A DNA stretch of 64,000 bases. It comes from Agromyces sp. CF514 (GTDB lineage Bacteria; Actinomycetota; Actinomycetes; Actinomycetales; Microbacteriaceae). Shown here one piece after another: positions 41,504-51,757 of this stretch (the stretch's first letter is position 1; each line of letters begins with the position of its first letter). Under the pieces are notes generated by a model that was not told the DNA's origin, did not search any database, and worked only from the letters and a program-made list of their open reading frames with translations. The translations under genes were made by a program, and so were the position numbers. The stretch covers positions 2,604,001 through 2,668,000 of the forward strand of contig NZ_FOZD01000001.1 of assembly GCF_900113185.1 (NCBI RefSeq), read 5' to 3'.

Positions 41504-44020
41504 GTGCGGCTGAAAACGTTGTTCGCTGCGGCCGCGGTACTGGCGATGGTCGCAGGACTCTCCATGACGGTCACACCGGCAGGCGATGTCGCAGGCGAGT
41601 CGGCTGCAGCTGCGGCCGAGCTCTCCGTTGCTGCCAGCACATCGGCAGGTCGAGCACCGAAACCGCTCCCTGCCCCGTATCAGTGGCCGACACCGGGAGA
41701 ACTCCCGGAACCCGTTCCTGGCGAGGGGTGCGAGTGGTACGGCGAAGGGCAGATGTGGGCCTTCTCCTACGAGGAACGACCGACCTCGAATTGGACATCG
41801 GATCGCTCCGAGGTGAGGACGTGGGTGACGACCGGTTCCGGCGAGGGGGTGTGCGAAGCACGCTACAGCGGTGCGGTGAAGGGCAACTATCGGGTGGTGT
41901 TCCACGGCCCACCCTGCACACAGGTTGAGACAGACACTATCGACGCACTCGCTGGCGGGTTCGGAGAGTTCACGATGGACATCGACGGGTTGTTCGTCGA
42001 TGCCTGGTTCAAGAGCGACGCCTACCCTTACGCGATAGAGCACAAGACTGTGGGATGTGGAAACGACAGCACCGGGACCACGTTCGATCAAGCCCAGACA
42101 TGGATCCCGAACTCGTGTTACGAACCCGGCCGGCCAACTCCTGGCTACCCAGTCGCGTCCGAAGAGGCGCAAGCTGCCGTCGGCCACTGCTACCTCTACT
42201 ACGAGGTCGACGGAGATCAGCCGGGGTTCTATGTTGAGGAGAACTTCTTCCGGTACCAACGCGCTGACTGCGACACCACAGTCGACTCCGATGGCGACCG
42301 CCTCGGCGACTGCCTGGAGTATGAAATCTGGACCGACCCGTCAGACGTCGACACCGATGACGACGGGATCGACGACGATGTCGACCTCTGCCCCATCGTC
42401 CCGGGCGATGACTGCGAGGAGGTCGACACCGACAGCGACGGTGTCCCTGACACCCGAGACGAATGCGTCACCACTCCTGGCGGAGGATCTATGACGGGAT
42501 GCCCTGACAGTGACGGTGACGCCGTCCCGGATCACCGGGACGACTGCCCTACCGTCCCTGCTCCGGGCACGGTCGATGGATGCCCCGAAGATCCCTGCAA
42601 GGACAACCCGGTCGTCTGCTACGCCCCGCTCGTGTTCATCCACGACAACGAGGACTCCAACCCAATGCCCGCCGAGAAGTTCGCTGCGAACACCATCTTG
42701 AAGTGGGCGAAGAAGGCCGAAGCGCCGTACTACTCATTCGGGCCGCCGAACCTTGTGACGCTCGGCGATGGCGGGTATTTGTACGACCCCGCCACTGACG
42801 CTGTCCCAGGGAAGGCAACACGCGCGTTCAGCTCGAACGAGGTCACCCGACCACGGATGCCGCTCTGCGAGTCCCCGGCCTCACCGACAGGCCAGTGCAA
42901 GAGCCCGGACATCGGGCATAAAGCCGAAGGGTTCTACCTCGATCTGACCGATAGTGCGCTCGATTCAGGGATCCTGGCCGGTGCGACCGACCTCGAAGTC
43001 GAGTCCGGGGGCGTGCCGGTGTACACACAGTACGTCCCGGGGAGCTATATCGCGTACTGGTTCTTCTTCCCGAACAGTGTCCCCGGGTCCGGCGCGGCCG
43101 GTGTCGCCGGCATCAAGCACCAAGGCGACTGGGAGCACATCGTCGTCAGGCTCGATACGGAGAACGAACCGCTAGCCGTCGAGTACTTCTTCCATCACTG
43201 GTCCCACGTTGTCCCGTGGGGCGAAGTGACCAAGCTCGGCGGAACCCATCCGCACGTGTACGCCGCGGAGGAAGGGCACGGCTCGTACTGGTCGCTGGAC
43301 TGTAACTTCTTCGTCTCGACCGAGGACTCCAGCATGCAGACACTCGATGACTGCTCTGAAAACGGGGCGAACTGGCGAACCTGGCAGAACCTCGTCAATG
43401 TGGAAGACACAGCCTGGTACGGGTATGGAGGAGCGTGGGGCAGCGTCGGGCTGTTGAAGGACACCACCGGTCCCCCTGGGCCGCACCCGCTTGCGAACCC
43501 GACCGTGAAGGCACACCCGGAAGCGGTGTACGTTGACGGGCCGTCGCTTGGTGAGGTGATGGCCGGCTCGACTGTCAGGGTGGGCCCGCTCAGTTTCGGC
43601 CCGTTGACTCTGATCTCACTCACGATGTTCTCGACACCGAGGCCGCTGGGGGCGGTGCCAACGACCGCGGACGGGACCCTCGAGGCAACTGTCACGATCC
43701 CCACCGACGCGGAACCCGGGACGCACGAACTCGTCCTCTACGGACCAGGCGCGAACGGCGGGTTCACGGAGGTGACGTACGAACTGGAGGTCCTGTCGGC
43801 AGCTACGCCTCCAGCGACGGACCCTCCACCGACACCCGCGCCTGGCCCAGTGACTGGAGCGGCTGGCACAGGCGCCTCCCGGTCGACACCGGTGGTGTCT
43901 GGTTCGTTGCCATCGGCGGGAGCACAGCCGCTTCCGTGGGTGTTGGTCGCGATCGCGCTGCTGTCGGCCGGCGCAGTTGGGTTCGGAACTTCAAGGGTCT
44001 TGCGGAGCCGCACGAACTGA
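41504..44020 (+). CDS. Secreted/membrane-anchored protein with TSP3 repeats and VPS62-like domain
   Basis: An 838-residue exported protein. The signal peptide (RLKTLFAAAAVLAMVAGL) starts at GTG 41504, which has GGAG at 5 nt. Residues about 259-365 hold Asp-rich thrombospondin type 3 calcium repeats (DSDGDRLGDC, DTDDDGIDDDVDLCP, DTDSDGVPDTRDEC). Residues about 370-660 resemble the VPS62-like domain of large extracellular proteins (HQGDWEHIVVRLD, YFFHHWSHVVPWGE, AAEEGHGSYWS). A beta domain, a Pro/Thr linker and a C-terminal helix with basic end follow. No sorting motif is seen, so the helix is probably the anchor. The substrate or partner is unknown. Confidence 0.8.
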   Translation: MRLKTLFAAAAVLAMVAGLSMTVTPAGDVAGESAAAAAELSVAASTSAGRAPKPLPAPYQWPTPGELPEPVPGEGCEWYGEGQMWAFSYEERPTSNWTSDRSEVRTWVTTGSGEGVCEARYSGAVKGNYRVVFHGPPCTQVETDTIDALAGGFGEFTMDIDGLFVDAWFKSDAYPYAIEHKTVGCGNDSTGTTFDQAQTWIPNSCYEPGRPTPGYPVASEEAQAAVGHCYLYYEVDGDQPGFYVEENFFRYQRADCDTTVDSDGDRLGDCLEYEIWTDPSDVDTDDDGIDDDVDLCPIVPGDDCEEVDTDSDGVPDTRDECVTTPGGGSMTGCPDSDGDAVPDHRDDCPTVPAPGTVDGCPEDPCKDNPVVCYAPLVFIHDNEDSNPMPAEKFAANTILKWAKKAEAPYYSFGPPNLVTLGDGGYLYDPATDAVPGKATRAFSSNEVTRPRMPLCESPASPTGQCKSPDIGHKAEGFYLDLTDSALDSGILAGATDLEVESGGVPVYTQYVPGSYIAYWFFFPNSVPGSGAAGVAGIKHQGDWEHIVVRLDTENEPLAVEYFFHHWSHVVPWGEVTKLGGTHPHVYAAEEGHGSYWSLDCNFFVSTEDSSMQTLDDCSENGANWRTWQNLVNVEDTAWYGYGGAWGSVGLLKDTTGPPGPHPLANPTVKAHPEAVYVDGPSLGEVMAGSTVRVGPLSFGPLTLISLTMFSTPRPLGAVPTTADGTLEATVTIPTDAEPGTHELVLYGPGANGGFTEVTYELEVLSAATPPATDPPPTPAPGPVTGAAGTGASRSTPVVSGSLPSAGAQPLPWVLVAIALLSAGAVGFGTSRVLRSRTN

Positions 44021-44234
44021 AGCTCAGACGATCACGAGTCGCGGTTCGTCCCAACCGGGCTCCCGAGAAGCGCCCGGCAATCCCTCGCATCCGACATGCC
44101 CTAACCCCTGTCCGCTGATCTACGCCCAGTCGATTGGGGTCCCCCGCGGCCGGCGAGTTCGCTCGCAGTTCTGCCCCCGAAGTGGTGTCGAAGACTGACC
44201 GAAACGTGGCTCAACGACTGTGATGCTGGACTGA
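44021..44234. other. Stretch without a recognisable gene
   Basis: Between the surface-protein stop and the excalibur relic I see no supported gene or clear structure. Confidence 0.4.
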
Positions 44235-44441
44235 AGGAGCAGTCTCCGTTTTTACACGACCGAGACCGTGCAGACCGCCGACTACCTGACCGCGTGCGGC
44301 GTCGGGGTTTCGGCACCGGCACCGTACTACCAGAACTGCGACGCGGTCCGCGCTGCAGGCGCTGCGCCGATTCACCCGGGCGACCCCGGGTGGCAGTCCA
44401 AATTCGACCGCGACGGTGACGGCATCGGCTGCGATACCTGA
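44235..44441 (+). pseudogene. Excalibur calcium-binding domain relic
   Basis: A 68-codon frame directly after an in-frame TGA and without a start codon. It ends with YYQNCDAVRAAGAAPIHPGD and then DRDGDGIGCD, the excalibur domain pattern (DxDxDGxxC) of secreted actinobacterial proteins. It is probably the 3' end of a lost gene, lying just before the Wadjet operon. Confidence 0.7.
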
Positions 44442-44629
44442 GCCGAGATTTCTGAGCACCATTCCCGACGGAGGCGCGGTTCCGTAGGCCGTGCTGGCGT
44501 CGGGTGAGGTGTCATCCCGGCTCCCCCCGAAGCAAGTGGGAGCTCTTCCAGGTCGGCCAAGGCGTGGGTCTGCAACCGTGTGCGGCGATTCGTACAGGCG
44601 TGTCTGAGGTGGTGGCTAAAGTCGATCCG

Positions 44630-46099
44630 ATGCCAAGCACCCGAGCTGAAGCGGCGTACCAACGCGCCCTCGCGACTTTCCGAGACCCCACGCTCGACCT
44701 TCTGCATGGCCGCTTCGCACCGTTCGTCGTCGCGGTCCTCTCTCTGGTCTTTGCTACCGATCGTCCCTTTGTCGCGGTTGCTGACGCACACGCGGAGATT
44801 GGCGAGGCCCTCGACGAGCTTCGGGCGGCTGGGTACGACGAGGATGATCGCCGGCTCCCAGTGGGCAGTGCGCGTGAGATCTGCCGGCAATGGGTTCGGG
44901 GTGGGTGGCTCGCTCCACAGCTCGAGGGCGACGTCGAGGTGTATCGCCTGACCGCGCACGCGGTGGGTGCGCTCGAGATCGCCGGTCGTACTGGTGGTGG
45001 GCGAGCTCGCGTCTCACGGTCGCGAGTTCGCACCTTGCTCGAGGCTGTCGACCGCTTGGCTATGGATGCCGAATCCGACCCCGCCGCGCGGCTCGAGCGG
45101 CTTCTCGATGAGCGAGCTGCGCTCGATGCCGAGATCGAACGACTGCAGCGTGATGGCGCTGCCCCGATCGACGACGAGCAACTTCTTGAGGAAGCCGAGA
45201 ACGTACTCCACCTCTCGCGTGAGTTGCCGGCCGACTTCTCCCGTGTGGCGGAGTCGATCAAGGCGATGCAGCGCGATGTGGTCGCCGAGCTGCGGCGCGA
45301 CGAGCGCCCCACGGGTGATGTGCTGCGCGAGTACTTGCAGCGCGGCAAGCACGTGATGCAGTCGACGCCTGAAGGCCGCGCGTTCGAGGGAGCTCTGCGG
45401 CTGCTCGGTGATCCTGAACGCATCGATCGACTGACCGGGCAGTTGGCCACCCTGCTCGCTCAGCCGTTCTCTCACCTGATGGCGCCGGCGCAGCGTGCAG
45501 ACCTCGACGCGATCGGCAGGCAGGTCGAGCAGGGCGTCGCGGACGTACTCACCGCGCAGCGACGAGCCTCCCAGATCATCACCGCGCAGGTCCGCACCCA
45601 CGACCCGATTCGCGACCGCCAAGTGGACGACCTGCTTCGCGGCGTCATGTCCGGAATGCATGCCTGGATGCGCGTCTCCCGATCCAGCGAACGCGTCGAG
45701 CCGTTGCACACCCTGCCGGTCGCGGATGTGGGGCATCTTCGCCAGTCGCTCAGCGATCTTCGCCCGCCCGGTGCACCTGAGCCACTGTCGACCTCGAAGG
45801 ATGCCGAGTTCGTGGACGCCGATACCCGGGCCTGGGGCGGGCCTCACTACGCCGAGCTCGAGGACTACACCGCGACACTCGGTGACCAGTTCGACCTCGC
45901 GGCCGCGTTCGAGGGCATCGAGGACGCGAACCGGCGCCCGGTCGATCTCCTCGGCCTGCTTGAAATTGCGCATCGCGCTGGCATGACGGAAGGCGAGTCC
46001 GTTTCCGTCGTTGAGGCGCTGCGTCCGGATGGCACGCGGCGACGCTTCGCCTTCGGCTCCATCACTGTCCAGCGTCAGAAGGAACTCGAGAATGACTGA
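44630..46099 (+). CDS. jetA: Wadjet subunit JetA (DUF3375, kleisin/MukF-like)
   Basis: A 489-residue DUF3375 protein, the first gene of a Wadjet anti-plasmid system. JetA is the kleisin-like subunit that bridges the JetC heads. The N-terminal winged-helix region ([18 protein letters not shown]) is followed by a long helical coiled coil with [19 protein letters not shown] and [12 protein letters not shown], and a C-terminal winged helix. Homology starts near ATG 44630; in-frame GTG codons just upstream are possible starts. The next gene overlaps its end by 8 nt. The operon lies at the tRNA end of island 2. Confidence 0.9.
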   Translation: MPSTRAEAAYQRALATFRDPTLDLLHGRFAPFVVAVLSLVFATDRPFVAVADAHAEIGEALDELRAAGYDEDDRRLPVGSAREICRQWVRGGWLAPQLEGDVEVYRLTAHAVGALEIAGRTGGGRARVSRSRVRTLLEAVDRLAMDAESDPAARLERLLDERAALDAEIERLQRDGAAPIDDEQLLEEAENVLHLSRELPADFSRVAESIKAMQRDVVAELRRDERPTGDVLREYLQRGKHVMQSTPEGRAFEGALRLLGDPERIDRLTGQLATLLAQPFSHLMAPAQRADLDAIGRQVEQGVADVLTAQRRASQIITAQVRTHDPIRDRQVDDLLRGVMSGMHAWMRVSRSSERVEPLHTLPVADVGHLRQSLSDLRPPGAPEPLSTSKDAEFVDADTRAWGGPHYAELEDYTATLGDQFDLAAAFEGIEDANRRPVDLLGLLEIAHRAGMTEGESVSVVEALRPDGTRRRFAFGSITVQRQKELEND

Positions 46100-46889
46100 C
46101 CTCGCACCCACCACTGAATTCGATCGTCGCGAGTTCGAAGATGAGCTGGACCCGAGGGACGACGTGGATGCGACGGCCGATGCGGCCTTCATCGCACCCG
46201 TGGCGATGGAGAACGACGCGGATGAGCTCTTCGCGGGTGACCGCGGCGTCCTTGATCCCGAGGTGCGCCGTGTGCTCGTCCGGCTCCTGCAGCGGCGATT
46301 CCTACTCGCCGATCGCAGTCGCTCGGAGTGGGCGGTGCTGCTCGAGAACCAGCACATGATCGAATCCAGGCTGCACGACCTGTTCGTGCGCCTCGTCGTC
46401 GATCACGATCGCGGTGTCGCCTACAAGGAGCAGGTGCGTTCCGACGAACTGGAGATCCCCATCCTGCTCCGTGACGAGGCGTACTCACGTGCCGAGACCC
46501 TCGTGCTGGTCCACTTGCGCACCGTCTACCAGCGCGAGACGACGGCAGGCGAAGGTTCGGCACGCGTCGACATCGAAGAGATCGAACAGACTGCCCTGAC
46601 GTACTTCACCGCAGCCGATGGCGACACCGCCCGCCGCCAGAAGACGATTCGCGGCGCAGTCAACCGTCTTCGACAGGACGGGATCCTCGACGAGGAGTCA
46701 GAGGGCCGTTACCGCATCAGCCCGCTCGTGGAGATCGTGCTCAGTTCTCCGCGATTGAACGAACTGAAGGACTGGCTCGAAGAGCGAAGCCAAGCCGGTG
46801 AGGCGGGAGCGCTCGACCTCGACGCCGAAGAATCAGACGAGGCCGCCGCCGACGACTTCGACGCTGATGGTACGGAGGTCATCCGATGA
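46092..46889 (+). CDS. jetB: Wadjet subunit JetB (DUF4194, MukE-like)
   Basis: A 265-residue DUF4194 protein corresponding to the KITE/MukE-type subunit of the complex. It has an acidic N-terminus (about 1-45). Two winged-helix domains follow, with [19 protein letters not shown] near 62 and [20 protein letters not shown] near 120. The tail is again acidic. The ATG at 46092 lies inside the end of jetA and the stop overlaps jetC, so all subunits are translationally coupled. It should bind the JetA kleisin near the JetC heads. Confidence 0.9.
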   Translation: MTDLAPTTEFDRREFEDELDPRDDVDATADAAFIAPVAMENDADELFAGDRGVLDPEVRRVLVRLLQRRFLLADRSRSEWAVLLENQHMIESRLHDLFVRLVVDHDRGVAYKEQVRSDELEIPILLRDEAYSRAETLVLVHLRTVYQRETTAGEGSARVDIEEIEQTALTYFTAADGDTARRQKTIRGAVNRLRQDGILDEESEGRYRISPLVEIVLSSPRLNELKDWLEERSQAGEAGALDLDAEESDEAAADDFDADGTEVIR

Positions 46890-49800
46890 CGATGCTCGAC
46901 ACTCTCTTCGGTCTCATCCCGGCCGCCTCCCGCGGGCAGCAGTGGGTCGCCGGCGACCTGCAACTGGTGAACTGGGGCGGATACGACGGCCACCACCGGG
47001 TGCGCTTCTCCCCCACTGCGACCCTGCTCTGCGGCGGCTCCGGCTCGGGGAAATCCACACTCATGGACGCTTACGTTGCACTCATGATGCCGCACACCAC
47101 GCCTTTCAACGGCGCGTCGAACGGTGCCGTGATCGGTCGCCCGCGGGGTCAGGACCAGCGCAACATCCTCTCGTACGGGCGCGGCAAGACTGACGAGACC
47201 CGCACCGACGAAGGCACGAAGCTCACTGTGCTCCGCGGCGATGGCGTTGACACGTGGACCGCGATCTCCATGACCTGGCTCGACCACGATGGTTCGCAGT
47301 TCACCGCGGTCCGCGCGTGGTACATCCCTGCGAATGCCCGCGTCCTCGAAGACGCGGTCCGCGTCCGCGCGACCGTCGGCGGCTCGTTCGACCTGAGCGG
47401 CCTCGAGGGCGCAGCGCAGCAGCGACTCACGGACGCATCGGTGAAGGCGACCGGGCTCGACACTTTGCCGACCGATCGCGAATTCTCGGCACGCCTGCAC
47501 AACGTGCTCGGCATCGGTGCGGCGGGTGCCGGGGCGAAAGCGATGAGTCTGCTCGCCCGCATTCAGGCGGGCCAGCAGATCACGACGGTCGATGACCTCT
47601 ACAAGCGGATGGTCCTCGAGGAGCCGGCAACGCTTGCCGCCGCAGACGACGTGGTCACCCACTTCGACAGCCTCGAAAGCACCCGCACGCGCATGCTCAC
47701 CGCCCAGCAGCAGGTACGCGCGCTCGAACCGATCCGGACCGCCCGCGAACGCATTGAAGCGGCCGCTGACAGACTCCGAGTGCTGGACGAAGTCGGTCGG
47801 TTCACCGACCCGGATTCGCTCGCGTCGCTGTGGCGGGCATCGAAGCGCCTGGAACTCCTCCGCGACCTCGAAACCGAACTCCGATCGAAAACGCATGACG
47901 CCGCAGCGAGATCGAGCGAAGCCGCGGCGTTGGCTGATGCTGCCGAGGCCGAGTACGAAGGCTTGCTCGAAGTGCGCCGGGCCGCCGGAGGCGACCGCCT
48001 CGAAACCGCGAAGCGCGAACTCCGGGCACTGACGCCGAGACTCGAAGGCGCAGCACGCGAGCGCCGAAAGCTCGACGCCGCGCTCGAAATACTGAACGAC
48101 ACGGTCACGACGGCGGAGGAATTCCACAACCTGTCCGCCCGCGTGGTCGAAGAGCTCGCCGACCCAGAAGCCAAGCAGACCGCACGCACGAAGTATGCAA
48201 CGGCGCTGAACGCCCTCAAGACCGCGAAGGGGGCGGTCGACTCCCTCGAAACCGAAGAGCAACAAATCAAGGGCCGCCAAGACAACATCCCCGAGCCGCT
48301 TCGCGCCGCACGCGACCTCCTCGCGCACACCGCCGGCCTCGAACCGGGCGAAGTTCCGTTCGTCGGAGAACTCATCGAGGTACGCACCGAGTTCGAACCG
48401 TGGCGCGAGGCATTCAACCTCGCACTCGGCGGCTTCGCGACGACCCTGCTGATCGATACCGCGCACCTCCCGTCGTTTCGGGCGGCGATCAACACCGTGT
48501 CGATCAGAGAGCGCCTTCGTTTCGAGGGCGTTCACACCGGACTTCGACCGCGAAACGCCGCCGACCCGCACACGCTGCCCGGCCGGCTCGACTACAAGGC
48601 GTCGCCCTTCACCGGGTGGCTCGAGGACGAACTCGAGAAGCGGTTCGGTTTCGTCTGCGTGGACTCACCCGATCAACTCAGCGCCCACCGGATGGCGCTC
48701 ACGATCTCCGGCCAGATCTCCCAGGGCGCTCGCGGCGCGCACGGCGGCCACGGGCGTGCCAATGTCCTCGGGTTCTCGACACAGCGACGGCTCGGCGAGC
48801 TCGCGGTCCTGCTACGCGACGCGCGCACCGCCCACGTGACGGCTACTGCCGAGGCTGAAAGCGCCGAGGCCGAGCTCGATGCTGTCGACGCACGGCTCGC
48901 CGCCTTCGGTACCCTTCGGGATCTCTCCTGGGAACAGGTCGACGTCGCCTCCATCGTGTCCGAGAGCGAGCGATGGGAGGCAGTCATCCTCGAGGTCACC
49001 GCCGAGAACCCTGATCTCGCGAGCATCCAGACTCAGATCGATCAGAAGCGCGCACAGACCGCCGCACTGCGTGAACAGATCGGCCAGATCAAGGCCGAGA
49101 AGAAGCGCCTCGCTGATACCTGGACCGAAACGACCGACGAAGTCGACGCAGCACAGAGCGTCATCGATGCGGCCGAGTCCGCATCACGCGCACTCACCAC
49201 GGAACAGGCGACCTATCTAGACGGCAAGATCACGGCGCTGGACCATGAGGACACGTCCACGAGGGCAGATGTGCTCGCTCGCTTCGACGCCGAGCTCGAC
49301 TCGGCCGCGCGACGGTTCGGCGACGATCAGCGCGATGCGGAACAGGCCCTCGTCGAGCAGCGCGAACGCGTCCGGCACACCATGACCTCATTCCTCGACC
49401 ACTGGCCGAATCCGAACCTGCTCGCCGACCCCGACCGATCACTGGCCGATTTCGAACGGACCCTCATCGACCTCGAAACGAGCGGGCTCCACGAACTCGA
49501 GACCGAATGGCGCGACAGCCTGCTGAAGCTCTCGGGAAATGACCTGACGAACCTCGACTCGACACTCAGTCGGGCACTTCGAGAAATCCGCGATCGCATC
49601 ACGCCGATCAACCAGATCATGCAGGACCTCCCCTTCTACGACGACGAACACCGGCTGCAGATCACCCTGCGCGAGAACCAATCCGAGGTCCGCCGCCGCT
49701 TCCGACGGGACCTCCGCGAAGTCCGCGCCCAGATCGAGGCGGCCACAAGCGAAGAGGATCGCGAGCGCATCTACCGCCGGATGTCCCGCCTGATCGAACG

Positions 49801-50245
49801 GCTCCGCCGGCACGCACCAGAGTTCGCTGAGGTCGTCGATGTGCGAAACCACGTACGGGTCAGCGCCGAACGCATCCACGCGCAGACGAAGCAGCATGTC
49901 GCGCTCTACGACCACATCGGCGAGAAGTCAGGCGGCGAATCGCAGGAACTCATCGCGTTCATCGTCGGCGCTGCACTCCGTTACCAGCTCGGCGACGCAG
50001 GCTCGGAGCGACCCCGCTACGCGCCAGTCTTCCTCGACGAAGCACTGATCAAGGCCGACGCGCATTTCACCAAACGCGCCATCGGCGCGTGGCGCGGCCT
50101 CGGCTTCCAACTCATTATCGGCGCTCCGAACGACAAGTACAGCGCGATCGAACCGCACGTCGACGTCGAATACGACATCCTCAAAGACACCCTCGGGCGC
50201 TCCTGGGCCAAGCCGAAAGTCGCCCTGCCCCAGGCTCACGAATGA
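46886..50245 (+). CDS. jetC: Wadjet subunit JetC (SMC/MukB-like ATPase)
   Basis: A 1119-residue SMC-like motor. Walker A is GGSGSGKST at about 50-58. Coiled-coil arms run on either side of a hinge near 450-620 ([20 protein letters not shown] onward). The ABC signature region [10 protein letters not shown] is near 1012 and Walker B is [12 protein letters not shown] near 1046. By analogy with studied systems, JetC dimers extrude DNA loops and recognise small circular plasmids, which JetD then cuts. All ATPase motifs look intact. It starts at an ATG overlapping the jetB stop and ends in ATGA overlap with jetD. Confidence 0.93.
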   Translation: MTMLDTLFGLIPAASRGQQWVAGDLQLVNWGGYDGHHRVRFSPTATLLCGGSGSGKSTLMDAYVALMMPHTTPFNGASNGAVIGRPRGQDQRNILSYGRGKTDETRTDEGTKLTVLRGDGVDTWTAISMTWLDHDGSQFTAVRAWYIPANARVLEDAVRVRATVGGSFDLSGLEGAAQQRLTDASVKATGLDTLPTDREFSARLHNVLGIGAAGAGAKAMSLLARIQAGQQITTVDDLYKRMVLEEPATLAAADDVVTHFDSLESTRTRMLTAQQQVRALEPIRTARERIEAAADRLRVLDEVGRFTDPDSLASLWRASKRLELLRDLETELRSKTHDAAARSSEAAALADAAEAEYEGLLEVRRAAGGDRLETAKRELRALTPRLEGAARERRKLDAALEILNDTVTTAEEFHNLSARVVEELADPEAKQTARTKYATALNALKTAKGAVDSLETEEQQIKGRQDNIPEPLRAARDLLAHTAGLEPGEVPFVGELIEVRTEFEPWREAFNLALGGFATTLLIDTAHLPSFRAAINTVSIRERLRFEGVHTGLRPRNAADPHTLPGRLDYKASPFTGWLEDELEKRFGFVCVDSPDQLSAHRMALTISGQISQGARGAHGGHGRANVLGFSTQRRLGELAVLLRDARTAHVTATAEAESAEAELDAVDARLAAFGTLRDLSWEQVDVASIVSESERWEAVILEVTAENPDLASIQTQIDQKRAQTAALREQIGQIKAEKKRLADTWTETTDEVDAAQSVIDAAESASRALTTEQATYLDGKITALDHEDTSTRADVLARFDAELDSAARRFGDDQRDAEQALVEQRERVRHTMTSFLDHWPNPNLLADPDRSLADFERTLIDLETSGLHELETEWRDSLLKLSGNDLTNLDSTLSRALREIRDRITPINQIMQDLPFYDDEHRLQITLRENQSEVRRRFRRDLREVRAQIEAATSEEDRERIYRRMSRLIERLRRHAPEFAEVVDVRNHVRVSAERIHAQTKQHVALYDHIGEKSGGESQELIAFIVGAALRYQLGDAGSERPRYAPVFLDEALIKADAHFTKRAIGAWRGLGFQLIIGAPNDKYSAIEPHVDVEYDILKDTLGRSWAKPKVALPQAHE

Positions 50246-51441
50246 GTCCGCGGCTCGTCTGGCCCGACGACGCAGCCACCACGCTGAGGGCCCACCTGAC
50301 GGATACCTGGGCCAGCCGGCTCTGCGCGGAACTGACACGCTCCGCTGAGGAACCGAAGGAGATCAGCCTGAGGCCCGGAGTCAGCCGGTCGCACGACGTC
50401 GCGGGCCTCGGACACGGCGCCTGGAATGACTGGCGCCAGGCCTGGAGTCGCGTCGAGCTCGACCATTCGGGCGCCGAGGTCGAGCTTCGCGCGGTGACCG
50501 TCGCAGGTGTCCCCCAGGAGGCGCCGTTCCGCTTGAGGGTTCGATCGCTGCAGGCTGCGACGCAAGTGCTCGAACGCCTCGGCGGTGCGCCGTTCGGCGT
50601 CGACATCGACCGGGCCCGCAGCATTGGGCGTCGTCTCAGCACCGTAGGAGCCGCCCTCACCGCGAACGCCCTGGCGCGGACTGCTCGACTCGACGACGCC
50701 GACGTCGAGGTGGTCATCAGCGCCATCACGTGGCTTGCCGCGCATCCTGATCTGGGTGAATGGACGACACGGCAACTTCCGATCCCTGAGATGCACACGA
50801 AGTGGCTCGACGCACATCGAGCGCTCCTACGAGATCTGCTCGGGCGCGATATCTCTGGAGAGACCCGCCCGCGTCTTGCCGTCGCCCACCTCACCTACGT
50901 CGACCCCGACTACCTCGCAACCGAACAACGACGCCACGACGCCTGGACCACCGGCGACACCCATCAACCCGCTTACGCCCCTCAGACCGTGCTCATCGTC
51001 GAGAACCGTGACTGCCGACTCTGGTTCCCGCACGCCCCGGGCACCATCGTCGTCGAAGGCGGCGGCAAGGCGGCATCGTCGCTGCTCGCAGACGTCGCAT
51101 GGATCCGAGCGGCCGAGAGGGTCTACTACTGGGGTGACATGGACGCTGACGGCTACGCCATCCTCGATCACCTTCGGGCAGCCTTCGCAACCTCGGGAAT
51201 CCGACTCGAGTCGATCCTCATGGACTTCAACGCGCTCACGCGATTCGCACATCTCGGCGTCATCCGCGACAAGCACGGCGCCGCCCTCAAGCCGTCCAGC
51301 ATCCGACTAGGTAATCTCACCGCTGCCGAGAACGACGCCTACGCAGCCATCGCAACCACGGGCAACGTGGCCTTCCGCCGGATCGAACAGGAACGCATCT
51401 CGATTACAGAAGCGCTCCACGAGTTGGCCGTCGCCGGCTGA
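50242..51441 (+). CDS. jetD: Wadjet nuclease JetD (DUF3322/DUF2220, Toprim)
   Basis: A 399-residue nuclease subunit. The N-terminal DUF3322 domain (about 1-190) includes DDAATTLRAHLTDTW. The C-terminal Toprim domain holds the metal-binding Glu in LIVEN near 252 and the Asp pair in GDMDADGY near 296, as expected for a topoVI-like cutter. It cleaves plasmid DNA once JetABC has finished loop extrusion. The residues needed look present. The ATG overlaps the jetC stop (ATGA). The gene ends only 7 bp before homology to right-end block C begins, so jetD is the last cargo gene of island 2. Confidence 0.92.
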   Translation: MSPRLVWPDDAATTLRAHLTDTWASRLCAELTRSAEEPKEISLRPGVSRSHDVAGLGHGAWNDWRQAWSRVELDHSGAEVELRAVTVAGVPQEAPFRLRVRSLQAATQVLERLGGAPFGVDIDRARSIGRRLSTVGAALTANALARTARLDDADVEVVISAITWLAAHPDLGEWTTRQLPIPEMHTKWLDAHRALLRDLLGRDISGETRPRLAVAHLTYVDPDYLATEQRRHDAWTTGDTHQPAYAPQTVLIVENRDCRLWFPHAPGTIVVEGGGKAASSLLADVAWIRAAERVYYWGDMDADGYAILDHLRAAFATSGIRLESILMDFNALTRFAHLGVIRDKHGAALKPSSIRLGNLTAAENDAYAAIATTGNVAFRRIEQERISITEALHELAVAG

Positions 51442-51447
51442 CGCGAT

Positions 51448-51757
51448 CGCAGACCCGGCTTCGTTCACAAGGAACCCAGTCAGCAACCGAGCGCCTCAGC
51501 ATGGTGGCAGCCGCCGAATAAACGTTGGATAAACGTGAACGCACCCGATCCGGTGGAAATGCTCCTGAAAAACCGCAGATCAAGATGCGAATCCGAACGG
51601 CCGGCACTTGATGCGTGAATCTTCTGGTCTTGGGTTCAAGTCCAACGAAAAACCCCTGATCAAGCCGATATGCGGCATCTCGAATACACTCTCTCCGCAA
51701 ACATGCCGGGCTCGGAAAAGAATGAGAAATGCCTGATCAGAAGCAATATCTATCTTG
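51448..51757 (+). repeat. Right-end block C (island 2)
   Basis: The block includes CCGGCTTCGTTCA and the 25-bp element at 51516-51540 (second 9-mer altered to TAAACGTGA). Motif copies lie at 51567 (GAAAAACCGCAGATCA), 51647 (GAAAAACCCCTGATCA) and 51726 (GAAATGCCTGATCA), each about 80 bp after the last. GGCACTTGATGCGTGAATC and GGGTTCAAGTCC lie between the first two. It abuts the intact tRNA gene's 3' end. Confidence 0.8.

Larger units (their letters stand above)
34381..51757. mobile_element. Island 2: tRNA-flanked element with Wadjet and membrane proteins
   Basis: This 17.4-kb segment runs from the tRNA-end copy at 34381 to the intact tRNA gene at 51758. A left-end block lies at 34464-34591 and a right-end block at 51448-51757. 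Cargo includes JetABCD next to the tRNA and several unknown or membrane-bound proteins. Relics of an insertion sequence and of an excalibur-domain gene also lie inside. Base composition of 34.6-39 kb looks lower in GC than the flanks. No integrase gene was found. Boundaries are seen directly; mobility is inferred. Confidence 0.75.

Noticed and set aside
41228..42259. N-terminal extension of the HExxH peptidase frame over the surface-protein gene
   Set aside because: The frame stays open, but the extension is opposite the signal peptide and first domains of the surface protein and has no protein-like features. The start was placed at 41227.
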